DNA of 64,000 nucleotides, from positions 1-64,000 of the forward strand of contig CALJEI010000007.1 of the NCBI GenBank assembly GCA_938074605.1, written 5' to 3'. The notes beneath the pieces were generated by a model. That model ran no database searches. It worked only from the letters and a program-made list of their open reading frames with translations, and was not told where the DNA came from. Within the stretch, counting starts at the first letter, position 1; every line of letters begins with the position of its first letter. The position numbers were made by a program, and so were the translations under genes. Source of the stretch: an uncultured Ignisphaera sp. (GTDB taxonomy: Archaea > Thermoproteota > Thermoprotei_A > Sulfolobales > Ignisphaeraceae). Below, in pieces: positions 1-8,478 of the stretch.

Positions 1-2274
1 GACAATGTTGTAGATGAAGGCCCATGCAATGTTTTCAGCAGATTTTCTCTTAACTATATTGCTTAGGTTTAGGAGGGTTATGAGGTCTGTTAGTTTATTT
101 CTAGTAAGTACGACGTCTCCAGATTCCTTTGAGATTTCAGAGCCACTGCCTATTGCTACCCCAAGTGAGGAGGATGATATGGCTGGCGCATCGTTAATTC
201 CATCTCCAACAAACATTACTTTAGTTCCTTCGTTTTGCATTTTCTTTACTAGTCTTGCTTTCTCATCAGGTTTAAGTTCTGAAAACTCAAGGTCTAGGCT
301 AAGGACTTTTGAATAATATTTTACGCTAGCTTCGGTATCCCCACTTACAAGACCTACCTTCAGGCCACGCGACTTAAGCTCTCTAACAACCTCCTCAGCT
401 TCAGGCTTGAGGGAATCCCCAATTTCAAGCACTGCTAACACCTTATTCCCAATAGCAATGAGAACCGCTATAGAGCCTCTACTCCCAATATCCCTAACAA
501 GCTCCACAACCCTACTATCATAGCCTGCCCCCACTCTCTCCATAAGTTCTAGATTTCCAACGGCAACCATTGTTTTGTTAACAAAGCCAGCAACCCCCAT
601 TCCAGGCATGTGAATGAACTCAGATGGCTCCTCCACACCAATCCCTCTATCAGCACAGTAGCCTAGAAGAGCTTTTGAGATAGGGTGTTCACTCCTAGAC
701 TCAATGCTACAGGCGTGTTGAAGCACCAGCTTCTCATCAATTAATTCATCAATTAGATAAACCCTTCTAACTAACGGCTTTCCAATGGTTAGGGTCCCAG
801 TTTTATCAAATAAAACCACTCTTACCTCAGTCGCCCTCTCAAAAGCATCTCCACGCCTCACTAGTATACCACTTCTAGCAGCTCTTAATACAGCTATTGA
901 AACAACCATTGGAACCGCTATTCCAAGAGCACAAGGACATGCTACAGCCAATACGGCTGCTGTAAATGTTAGTGCAAGAGTTAGTTCGCTAGCTAGAAAC
1001 CACCAGTAAGTTAGTGTAAAAATTGCTGTTACTATAACAGCCCAGGTGAGAAGCCCTACAATTCTATCAGCAATCCTCATTACTTTAGGTTTATAGAACT
1101 GAGCCTCCCTAATAGTCTCAACAATATGGTGGAGGACTGTATCTCTAGAGGTTCTAACTACCCTAACTCTCAAGTAACCACTCGTTAGAATACTACCAGC
1201 TAGTACCGGATCTCTTGCTTCAGCTTTCTTAAGCCTAGGAACAGGCTCTCCAGTAAAACTCGATTCATCTACGTAACCCCATCCATCAACAACCACTCCA
1301 TCAACCGGTATTATCTCTCCAGCCCTAACCTCCACAACCTCTCCAGGCATGATATCCGAAACACTCTTCTCTTGCACTACCCCATTTTCAACCACTTTAG
1401 CCTTTCCATAGAGGGTTTTAGCTAAATCCTCAAGAGATTTAAGAGATTTCTTCCTTAACCTCTCCTCAAGGTATCTCCCAAGACTTATGAAGCCAATAAC
1501 ACCTGCTGATGCCTCAAAGAATGAAGTGTTGTAAAGGCCTTTATGCCACTCTATAAGATTTAGAACTCCAGCCATACCAGCTACTAATGTTGTAAAAACG
1601 GATAGCGCTACTAGGGAATCCATAGTTGGAGAGAGTTTAGCTAAAGACCTTACCCCTCTAACAATTATGTCAAAACCCATACCCACAGCTACTACAGCCA
1701 GCAACGCTAGTAGAAGTTCACTTTCACGATATGGAAGTAGCTCATAATACATGCTCAGCATGGCATAAACTACAACAAAAAGCCCAATTGAGAAGGCTGT
1801 AAGTCTTCTTTGAGTCAGAAATTCTTCTCGAGGCTCTCTACTTAAAACCTCTTCAGCAAGACTAACAACGCTTATTCCAAGACTCCTAATTCTCTCAATT
1901 ACCTCATTAGAGGTAATTGAAAGGGGGTTATATATTATGTTTATAAGGTTGGTCACAGGCGATACATGACACTCTAGAATGCCAGAAATTCTTAAGATTC
2001 TCGACTCTAATATGCTTACCTCATTTTCATCTAATTCATGGGTTGAGAAAACTATTCTTTCTTTAAGGAGATCGTATCCAGCTTCTCTTACCGCTCTATA
2101 TATATCTCTTAAACTACATTTCTCACTTTCATACTCTACAACAGCTTCTCCTGAAGAGAGATCAACATCAATTCTGTGAAAGCCTTTTAGCCTCCCTAAG
2201 CTCCTCTGTATAGAGTAGAGGCAAGTAGGACAATCAATACCTACTATCCTAATCCTTTCTTTCACTAAAGCCAC
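1..2274 (-). CDS. copA: Copper-type heavy-metal P1B-ATPase, C-terminus cut by window edge
   Basis: Membrane pump that uses ATP to move a soft metal ion, probably Cu(I), out of the cell. The frame stays open from a GTG at 2274 to base 1 (758 codons seen). In order it has an N-terminal HMA metal-binding motif GIDCPTC near residue 13, several hydrophobic helices, the ion-path motif CPC (CPCALGIAVP, near residue 446), the phosphorylation motif DKTGT (near 490), SEHP in the nucleotide-binding domain and GDGINDAP near 690. The CPC motif is that of Cu+/Ag+ pumps. Only the last helices should be missing. The start overlaps the stop of the upstream YHS gene by one base (TAGTG), so the two are probably translated together. 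Family call is secure; metal choice is inferred from the motif. Confidence 0.93.
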   Translation of the reverse strand, partial: MALVKERIRIVGIDCPTCLYSIQRSLGRLKGFHRIDVDLSSGEAVVEYESEKCSLRDIYRAVREAGYDLLKERIVFSTHELDENEVSILESRILRISGILECHVSPVTNLINIIYNPLSITSNEVIERIRSLGISVVSLAEEVLSREPREEFLTQRRLTAFSIGLFVVVYAMLSMYYELLPYRESELLLALLAVVAVGMGFDIIVRGVRSLAKLSPTMDSLVALSVFTTLVAGMAGVLNLIEWHKGLYNTSFFEASAGVIGFISLGRYLEERLRKKSLKSLEDLAKTLYGKAKVVENGVVQEKSVSDIMPGEVVEVRAGEIIPVDGVVVDGWGYVDESSFTGEPVPRLKKAEARDPVLAGSILTSGYLRVRVVRTSRDTVLHHIVETIREAQFYKPKVMRIADRIVGLLTWAVIVTAIFTLTYWWFLASELTLALTFTAAVLAVACPCALGIAVPMVVSIAVLRAARSGILVRRGDAFERATEVRVVLFDKTGTLTIGKPLVRRVYLIDELIDEKLVLQHACSIESRSEHPISKALLGYCADRGIGVEEPSEFIHMPGMGVAGFVNKTMVAVGNLELMERVGAGYDSRVVELVRDIGSRGSIAVLIAIGNKVLAVLEIGDSLKPEAEEVVRELKSRGLKVGLVSGDTEASVKYYSKVLSLDLEFSELKPDEKARLVKKMQNEGTKVMFVGDGINDAPAISSSSLGVAIGSGSEISKESGDVVLTRNKLTDLITLLNLSNIVKRKSAENIAWAFIYNIV

Positions 2275-2444
2275 TAAACATGCCCCACAGGACCATGTTT
2301 AAGATAGTATTCAGGGTTTTTATCAAATAATTCCCTACAGTGCTTACTACAGAAGTAGTATACCCTCCCCTTATAGATAGTTTTATGGGCAGTTTTCACA
2401 GGATCTACCTTCATCCCACAGACAGGATCTATCTCAAGAGACAT
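2274..2444 (-). CDS. YHS-domain metal-binding protein
   Basis: Small protein (56 residues) with one YHS domain, a treble-clef-like metal-binding fold often found near or inside heavy-metal ATPases. It shows DPVCGMKV at the N-terminus and a YFCSKHC motif later, which gives the conserved cysteines. I place the start at 2444 because GGAGGTG sits seven bases upstream. A longer reading from 2459 would put that ribosome site inside the gene. The stop overlaps the GTG of the copper ATPase by one base, so it heads this two-gene operon. It may act as a metal sensor or metal chaperone for the pump. The exact role is inferred from context. Confidence 0.85.
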   Translation of the reverse strand: MSLEIDPVCGMKVDPVKTAHKTIYKGRVYYFCSKHCRELFDKNPEYYLKHGPVGHV

Positions 2445-2960
2445 GTTAAACACCTCCACATTTACTTTTAAAAGTTATTAGCTATAATCGACAATATTAA
2501 AGCTACTAACGTACTGCTATGAAGATTAGTAAGAGGAGAAGATTTTTAACTCTACTGAATAAGAATCAGCCCATCACTTTAATATTCTTAGTAACTATTG
2601 ATTTACTTGCTACTAAGCATTTTACATTTGAGGTTTTCTTGGAGGTTGCTAAAACATTAGGATGTAAAATTCTAAAGATTGCTCTAAAAGTTTCTAAACC
2701 CAAATGGAGTATAGGAGGGAAATGAAGTGATAAAAACATAGTAGCTAAACCTTTTAAAGACTTCTGTTTAAATAAATATGCCTAAGGTTCTACAGTATAG
2801 AATCTCTCATCAAAAATTTCACCATATTTATGAAATAAGCCTATGTACCTACTAGAAAGATGGCAAGATTTTTACCAAGTCTGTAAAATCTCTTTAACAA
2901 ACATTTATTCCTCTACATCCAAGCTTAACGTTAATTCTAGTAGTTAGAACAGTAAATTAA
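2445..2960. other. Intergenic stretch, 516 bases, no convincing gene
   Basis: AT-rich spacer between two minus-strand genes. The first part should hold the promoter of the YHS/P-ATPase operon. A 68-codon plus-strand frame at 2519-2725 has no family resemblance and no clear ribosome site, so I do not call it. No hairpin or repeat stands out. Confidence 0.5.
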
Positions 2961-3977
2961 TTATGGTTGGTCTAAAGGGACTCGAACAGGCCTCTTTTCA
3001 CGATAGCTTTGCCAACAGGCCTCAGCTATTTGCGAAACTCTTAAGCCATCGACTATTGTTGGCGAAGACTCTTTATCTTCAATAATAGAGTTTATAAATT
3101 CCTTTAATTCCTCTAAATATGCTTCATCCCATCTTTTTATAAACCATGGAGCTCCGTAGTATATAAGCCCTTGCTTAGAGCCATATGCTAGATTTTCATC
3201 TCTATTCGTCCCTATATATATTACACCATCAGTTCCATAGACTTCATTCCTCAACTCATATCCATATGGAAATCTCCTAGTTGCATGTATTACTCCGTGA
3301 AGACCTCTTAATGTTTTAAATATTATGGCAGCTGCATCTGGATCTCCAAAAGCCTTCATATCTTCATACATATAGCTATCGCCAATAACATATACTTCGG
3401 AGATTTCATCATTTAGTAGGTAGCGCGCTATGTCAAAATCATGTGATAGCTGGTCTGCAAACATTCCACCACTCTTCTTTGGATCTCTAGCCCACTGTGG
3501 TGGAGGCTCTGGGTCTCTAACAATTGCTGTAAAGGCTATAGGTCTTCCTATACCACCATCATCTATAATCTTCTTTGCCTTTCTATATATAGGGTCGTAT
3601 CTTCGTTGGAATCCTATCTGAAACTTAACACCATATTTTTTAACAACACTTACAATTTCGATAGATCCACTTAGTGTTGGAGCTAATGGTTTTTCAGTAA
3701 ATATATGGACACCCCTTTTAGCAGCTTCAACTATATTATCTCTATGGAGATATGTTGGCGTAGCAACAATGGCAGCATCAGGTTTTTCACGCTCTAACGC
3801 CTCTATGTAATCCACATACCATTTAACCTTAAGACTTTCGCCAACCATTTTAGCAATGTTTTCAACAACGTCTATAACGGCAACTAATTCTGCTCCACTA
3901 ATTCTATATCTAAGATTTTCAGCATGAATTCTGCCTATCCTCCCTAATCCAATAACAATACATCGAATTACCTTCAT
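2961..3977 (-). CDS. iolG: Gfo/Idh/MocA oxidoreductase, probable myo-inositol 2-dehydrogenase
   Basis: Cytosolic NAD(P)-dependent dehydrogenase of about 338 residues. It has an N-terminal Rossmann fold with GLGRIGRIHAEN and the family signature EKPLAP at about residues 95-100. The C-terminal half has the active-site stretch around DQLSHDFDIARYLL. The start at 3977 is chosen because GGGAGG lies just upstream; the TATA box at about 4010-4020 would then give a leader of about 12 bases. It is divergent from three genes that look like the remaining steps of the Thermotoga maritima inositol route (IolM, IolN, IolO). I therefore read it as the first step, myo-inositol to scyllo-inosose. From sequence alone it could act on another polyol or sugar. 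Confidence 0.8.
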   Translation of the reverse strand: MKVIRCIVIGLGRIGRIHAENLRYRISGAELVAVIDVVENIAKMVGESLKVKWYVDYIEALEREKPDAAIVATPTYLHRDNIVEAAKRGVHIFTEKPLAPTLSGSIEIVSVVKKYGVKFQIGFQRRYDPIYRKAKKIIDDGGIGRPIAFTAIVRDPEPPPQWARDPKKSGGMFADQLSHDFDIARYLLNDEISEVYVIGDSYMYEDMKAFGDPDAAAIIFKTLRGLHGVIHATRRFPYGYELRNEVYGTDGVIYIGTNRDENLAYGSKQGLIYYGAPWFIKRWDEAYLEELKEFINSIIEDKESSPTIVDGLRVSQIAEACWQSYREKRPVRVPLDQP

Positions 3978-4009
3978 TGGTGCCTCCCACAAAAATTATT
4001 GATGCTATT

Positions 4010-4069
4010 GTTTTTAAACTATAATCTAAATGTGTAATACTTTAAAATTAAGGGGGAATATGTTTTTAA
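4010..4069. promoter_or_regulatory. Divergent promoters of iolG and iolMNO
   Basis: Two TATA-like boxes face away from each other. The minus-strand one is AGTTTAAAAAC at 4010-4020 and lies about 26 bases before an expected start of transcription near 3989. The plus-strand one is at 4062-4069 (TTTTTAAC) and predicts transcription from about 4091. The roughly 50 bases between them are the natural place for a shared regulator site, but I see no clear palindrome there. Confidence 0.55.
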
Positions 4070-4102
4070 CCCTTTCAAGTAGCTTATGGAGTGGGGTATC
4101 TA

Positions 4103-5278
4103 ATGTCTAAAATGTTGGCGGCTAGATTATATGGGGAATGGGTTCCGCGGGGAGGTTATAAACCATTACCTACTGAGGAAAAGAGTAGAAAGGCTTTACA
4201 TGGTAGTAGAGTTTGGAGGAACCCTATGCTAAAACTTGAAGAAATTGAAAAGCCTAGGCCTGGTCCTAGACAAGTAGTTGTAAGAATTAAGGCGTGTGGT
4301 ATTTGTGGTAGCGACGTCCATATGTATGAAAGGGATGGTGAGGGATATATGCTCTATCCAGGTATGGTTCGCCTACCTGTAACTTTAGGACATGAGCTTT
4401 CGGGTATTGTTGAAGAGGTTGGCGAGGGTGTTACTGAGTATAGACCTGGCGATGCCGTTACTGCTGTTGAGATGTGGTACTGTGGAGAGTGTCCAAGTTG
4501 TAAGAGGGGTTACTTTGACCATTGTATAAATCTTGAGGAAATGGGGTTTACAGTTGATGGAGGTTTTGCAGAGTATCTAGTTGTGGATTCAAAATATTTG
4601 TGGAAAATTGATAGCTTTAGGGAAGTGTATGATAATGATGAAAAAATGTTTACAGCAGGTGCTCTTATAGAGCCATTTAGTGTTGCATATAAAGCTATGT
4701 TTATAAGAGCTGGAGGCTTTATGCCTGGAGGCTATGTTGTTGTCTATGGCGCTGGACCAATAGGGCTAGCAGCAATAATGTTGGCAAAGGCGGCAGGAGC
4801 GGGTAAGGTAATAGCATTTGAAGTAGTTTCAGAGAGGTTGGAGCTTGCAAAAACTGTTGGGGCTGACCATGTGTTTAACCCTATGGAGCTTAGGGAAAAG
4901 GGAGTAACAATGCATGAGAAGATACTTGAAGTTACTGAAGGTCTTGGCGCAGATCTACAGATTGAAGCTGCAGGCTATCCACAGCTTATAAGTGAAATGC
5001 AGAAGAGTTTAGCTATAGGTGGTAAGATAACATGGATTGGTAGAGCTGATAGAGAAGCACCAACATGGTTTGAATACTTTCAGATAAAAAGTGGACAAAT
5101 ATATGGCTCCCAGGGACATGTCGATGGAGCACCGTTTATGTGGGTCATAAGGCTTGTGGCAAGTGGAAAAATAGATCCTACAAAAATAGTTACAGCAAGG
5201 TATAGGTTAACACAAATTATTGAGGCTATGGAAAGAGCTAGACTTAGAAAAGATGCTAAGATACATATAACTCCATAG
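4103..5278 (+). CDS. iolM: Zinc-dependent medium-chain dehydrogenase, probable scyllo-inosose 3-dehydrogenase
   Basis: Cytosolic medium-chain dehydrogenase, about 391 residues. The catalytic-zinc region shows CGICGSD and the following GHELSG. The structural zinc loop is CGECPSCKRGYFDHC. The NAD-binding fold has GAGPIGLAAIMLAKAAGAG. In Thermotoga maritima the IolM enzyme of this family oxidises scyllo-inosose at carbon 3. The call here rests on the next two genes being creatininase-family (IolN-like) and xylose-isomerase-like (IolO-like). A GTG at 4091 is an alternative, possibly leaderless, start. I prefer the ATG at 4103. The gene is followed 15 bases later by iolN in the same operon. Confidence 0.78.
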   Translation: MSKMLAARLYGEWVPRGGYKPLPTEEKSRKALHGSRVWRNPMLKLEEIEKPRPGPRQVVVRIKACGICGSDVHMYERDGEGYMLYPGMVRLPVTLGHELSGIVEEVGEGVTEYRPGDAVTAVEMWYCGECPSCKRGYFDHCINLEEMGFTVDGGFAEYLVVDSKYLWKIDSFREVYDNDEKMFTAGALIEPFSVAYKAMFIRAGGFMPGGYVVVYGAGPIGLAAIMLAKAAGAGKVIAFEVVSERLELAKTVGADHVFNPMELREKGVTMHEKILEVTEGLGADLQIEAAGYPQLISEMQKSLAIGGKITWIGRADREAPTWFEYFQIKSGQIYGSQGHVDGAPFMWVIRLVASGKIDPTKIVTARYRLTQIIEAMERARLRKDAKIHITP

Positions 5279-5293
5279 ATTGAGGTGAATCTT

Positions 5294-6259
5294 ATGGCTA
5301 TAGTAAAATCGTTGAGTGAAAGATGGGGGAAGCCTACACTAAATAGATGGGGTAAAAAGATATATTTAGATCAAATGACTATGAGGGATGTGGAGGAGAG
5401 GGTAAAGGAGAATGATATAGTATTTCTACCCATAGGCTCTACAGAAGCCCACGGACCTTTTGCACCACTAGGAGAGGATACAATTATAGGTGTTTCAATA
5501 GCTGAAAGAGTATGCTATGAAACAGGGTGTACAGTAACACTTCCAATTGCATATGGAAGTCATCCAAGTCACCACTATGGTTTACCTGGCACCATACCTG
5601 TAAAAGCTACAGTATTGATAGAATATGTTGCAGATGTAATTAGATGGCTTTCTAATGCAGGTTTTAAGAAAATTATTGTGTGGAATAGCCATGGACAAGA
5701 GTATGTACTTCCAATAGCTAAAGATATAGCTATTATAGAGAAGCAGGTACATGCACTAATAATGGTTACAAGCTGGTGGGCATGGGTTCAAGACCTACTT
5801 AGAAAAGCTGGGACAGGAGAGGAGATAGCACCAGGGGTAAAAATTGAGGTACCATTTATACATGCTGATGAGGTTGAAACAAGCGTTACATGGTATGTAG
5901 CACCAGAGTTGGTAGATGTAGAGATGCTTAAGAAGGAGGGTGACTGGGGTGTTAAAAGACTTCTTCCAAAAGAATATGTAAATACAGCAGGAAATGTATT
6001 TACCGATAGACCATTCAATTGGTATGACATTAGTGCATTACCAGAGCTATACTATTATAGTAAAGGATTTGTTGGATGGCCAAAACTAGCAGATCCAAAG
6101 AAGGGTGAGGTATTAGTGAATAAAGTTATTGAAAGAGTAGTTCAATTTGTAAATAAGCTTAGAGAACTATATCCACCAGGCTCTATACCAAGGACATGGA
6201 TAGAATTTAAAGATATGCTATATCTTAAGCCTGGGGAAGCTGTAGAGCCACGTGGATAA
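5294..6259 (+). CDS. iolN: Creatininase-family hydrolase, probable 3-dehydro-scyllo-inosose hydrolase
   Basis: About 321 residues, creatininase (creatinine amidohydrolase) superfamily. The metal-binding motif GSTEAHGPFAPLGED near residue 45 and the later NSHGQ motif are typical. Other family members open ring amides, and the Thermotoga IolN enzyme of this family opens the inositol ring to give 5-dehydro-L-gluconate. The start at 5294 is chosen because GAGGTGA lies six bases upstream; a GTG at 5285 falls inside that ribosome site. It sits between iolM and iolO, which is the main support for the ring-opening role. Creatinine or formamide substrates are not excluded by sequence alone. Confidence 0.75.
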   Translation: MAIVKSLSERWGKPTLNRWGKKIYLDQMTMRDVEERVKENDIVFLPIGSTEAHGPFAPLGEDTIIGVSIAERVCYETGCTVTLPIAYGSHPSHHYGLPGTIPVKATVLIEYVADVIRWLSNAGFKKIIVWNSHGQEYVLPIAKDIAIIEKQVHALIMVTSWWAWVQDLLRKAGTGEEIAPGVKIEVPFIHADEVETSVTWYVAPELVDVEMLKKEGDWGVKRLLPKEYVNTAGNVFTDRPFNWYDISALPELYYYSKGFVGWPKLADPKKGEVLVNKVIERVVQFVNKLRELYPPGSIPRTWIEFKDMLYLKPGEAVEPRG

Positions 6260-6312
6260 ACAATTCCTACTTTTACCAAATCATTTTTTAAATAGATATA
6301 GAGTTGAGGTTT

Positions 6313-7113
6313 ATGAAACTTAGTATAGTTATAGCAACTGAAGGTATCTTTAAATGCTGTAAAAATTTTGAAGAGGGAGTTAAATTAGCTTTAGAAAGTG
6401 GTTTTGATGGTATTGAACCTTCTATTCCAAATCCATGGAACTTTAATATCAAGGGGTTAAAGAGTTTAGTAAAGGAAAAGAATTTAACTATTTCAGCATT
6501 TAGTACTGGATTAGGTTTTTCTAAGTATGGATGGGACTTAGCCTCTAGTAGTGAAGAAGTAAGAAGTGAGGCAGTTAGAGCTATCTTTAAACATATTGAT
6601 AATGCTGTTGAATTAAATGCTATGGTTATAATAGGCTTGATTAGAGGAAGGGGGGAGGGAGACTATAGTGAGAGAAAAAAGCTATTTTATGAAAGTATTT
6701 TAAAATGTGTTGAATATGCTGAAAAGAATAGTGTTACTCTTCTTTTAGAGCCTTTAAATAGATATGAAACTAAATTAATAAATAATGTAGATGAAGCACT
6801 ACAGTTTATCTCAATGGTAGGGTCTAGGTATTTAAAGCTACTACTAGATACCTACCACATGAATATTGAGGAGTATAGCATTGAGGGAGCACTAGTTAAA
6901 GCAAGTCCCCACATAGGCTATATACATATTGCTGATAGCAATAGACTTCCCCCAGGCTTAGGACACATAAACTTTAGAAATGTCATAGAGGTGTTAAAGG
7001 CTCTTAGCTATAGAGGATTTCTATCAGCTGAAGTTATATTTAGAGAGTCTCCAAAAAAAGTTTTTGAAAAAACATCAAAATTCATGAAAATATTGCTTGA
7101 GGATAGCACCTAG
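6313..7113 (+). CDS. iolO: Sugar isomerase/epimerase (TIM barrel), probable 5-dehydro-L-gluconate epimerase
   Basis: About 266 residues of the xylose-isomerase-like TIM-barrel superfamily. Metal-ligand regions are visible as LLLEPLNRYE, LLLDTYHMNIEE and the C-terminal SAEVIF. In Thermotoga the IolO enzyme turns 5-dehydro-L-gluconate into D-tagaturonate. It is the last gene of the iolM-iolN-iolO operon and starts at the ATG at 6313 behind GAGGT. Downstream enzymes that would use tagaturonate (UxaB/UxaC type) are not in this window. If the pathway call is right, this gene links inositol to the uronate route. The precise epimerisation is inferred from neighbours. Confidence 0.75.
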   Translation: MKLSIVIATEGIFKCCKNFEEGVKLALESGFDGIEPSIPNPWNFNIKGLKSLVKEKNLTISAFSTGLGFSKYGWDLASSSEEVRSEAVRAIFKHIDNAVELNAMVIIGLIRGRGEGDYSERKKLFYESILKCVEYAEKNSVTLLLEPLNRYETKLINNVDEALQFISMVGSRYLKLLLDTYHMNIEEYSIEGALVKASPHIGYIHIADSNRLPPGLGHINFRNVIEVLKALSYRGFLSAEVIFRESPKKVFEKTSKFMKILLEDST

Positions 7114-7181
7114 AATGTCAATAGCTTAACTCTATCTAGTATATAAAAATAGTGGAATTGATGTTAAAGGTGTTCTGCATT

Positions 7182-8180
7182 CTATCTTCTTCCAAGTACT
7201 CTATACAACTCCTTCTCCACTACAGCTAATCTGCTTTCCGCCAACTCTCTATATAGTCTTTTAAAAGTTGGTAGCCCTATTAACTGTTCTAGTGCCCACT
7301 CCTTGGCAAACTCCCCACTTTTAATCTCCTTAGCAGCCTGCCTAATTTTGTTTTTCAAATCCTCTGTAAGGTATCTCTTTAACCTAGTGAGATGCCCATA
7401 CTGACTTGTTCTTGAGTGTAGCTTAAGCTGTTCAAATAGTCCTAGCTCCGCCATATGCTTTGCCACCTCCGCCAACTCTCCAGATGCATAAAGCTCAAGT
7501 ATAACAACCTCTGGCGATACCCCAAATTCCTCTGTCACTACCTCAAAATATGCTATAAAGGCTGCTATTAGAAGGGGGCTCCATGTCTGCTCTGTTAATA
7601 GATCAACCAACGCTTCTTCATCAAAGCTTGACTCTATAGCTACTCCACCCGGTCTCCCAATAGCTCCAATACCCTTTGCTATAGCTCTTGCATAGCCCCA
7701 TGCATTACCTGAAACATTTCTAGCAACACCAAGCAGTACTGGGTATCCCCTACCCTGCTTATGAAGATCAAGAATACCAGCACCAATCATCCTTGGTGCA
7801 ACCATTACTGTATCAGCATTCTGTGGAGGCTCTATAAACCCATAGGCCACATTATAGCCACTTGCAAATACCAATACATAATGTTTTTTATCTCTAGTAT
7901 ACGGCTCTATCTCTCCATAGAAAACCTTTGGCGCAACTTCATCAGGTATTAGAAGAGCAATTATATCAGCCTTCTTAGCAGCTTCACTAATAGAATATAC
8001 CTCAAAACCAGCTCGAATAGCCTCTTCATATGCAGAATCCCTAATATTTCCAACAATTACCTGAAGTCTATAATCCCTTAAAATTGTGGCCCATGCCCTA
8101 CCCTGATTACCAAAACCAATTACAGCAATAGTTTTATCTTGAATTAAATCTAGATCGCCATCAAAATACATTTCAACCAT
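7182..8180 (-). CDS. Ketol-acid reductoisomerase family protein, divergent
   Basis: About 332 residues, same length as class I ketol-acid reductoisomerase (IlvC), the second enzyme of valine/isoleucine synthesis. The N-terminal Rossmann fold has IAVIGFGNQGRAWA. In the knotted C-terminal domain the metal-binding acids appear kept: DLLTEQ, then ELYASGEL, and the serine region LHSRTSQYG. However, the usual APKGPG loop after the second beta-sheet reads APRMIGAG, so the lysine is replaced. No other branched-chain amino-acid gene is nearby. It may be a true but divergent IlvC or a paralogue with a different hydroxy-keto acid substrate. GGTGGT upstream supports the ATG at 8180. The gene is convergent with iolO. 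Confidence 0.75.
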   Translation of the reverse strand: MVEMYFDGDLDLIQDKTIAVIGFGNQGRAWATILRDYRLQVIVGNIRDSAYEEAIRAGFEVYSISEAAKKADIIALLIPDEVAPKVFYGEIEPYTRDKKHYVLVFASGYNVAYGFIEPPQNADTVMVAPRMIGAGILDLHKQGRGYPVLLGVARNVSGNAWGYARAIAKGIGAIGRPGGVAIESSFDEEALVDLLTEQTWSPLLIAAFIAYFEVVTEEFGVSPEVVILELYASGELAEVAKHMAELGLFEQLKLHSRTSQYGHLTRLKRYLTEDLKNKIRQAAKEIKSGEFAKEWALEQLIGLPTFKRLYRELAESRLAVVEKELYRVLGRR

Positions 8181-8478
8181 ACAACCACCACACTAAACAC
8201 TCTAAAACAGACTTTTTAAATTACCAACCCACTACAATAAATTAATACATCATTGCTAAACCTCAAGAATTGTATAAATGTTAGTATTCTTAACACAATA
8301 TCATTCATATATAGAAACAGTAATAAGATGTACTACTACACAGGAGGCTTTTGCATAATAGTGGAAGCATTATATAGATTTCTTAGGCTTTTTGTAAAAC
8401 CTTATAGAACTCTATCCCCAGGAAATTAATGTGTAAAAGATTCACATTGAGTAGTATAGATAGTTTTTATTTTTTTAA

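Noticed and set aside
2519-2725. 68-codon plus-strand frame in the spacer before iolG
   Set aside because: No ribosome site of note, no family resemblance, lysine-rich composition expected from AT-rich DNA.
8338-8478. Short frame after an AGGAGG, and AATGTG/CACATT inverted repeat near 8429-8449
   Set aside because: The frame is only about 22 codons with poor spacing to the ribosome site; the repeat has six-base arms and can arise by chance.
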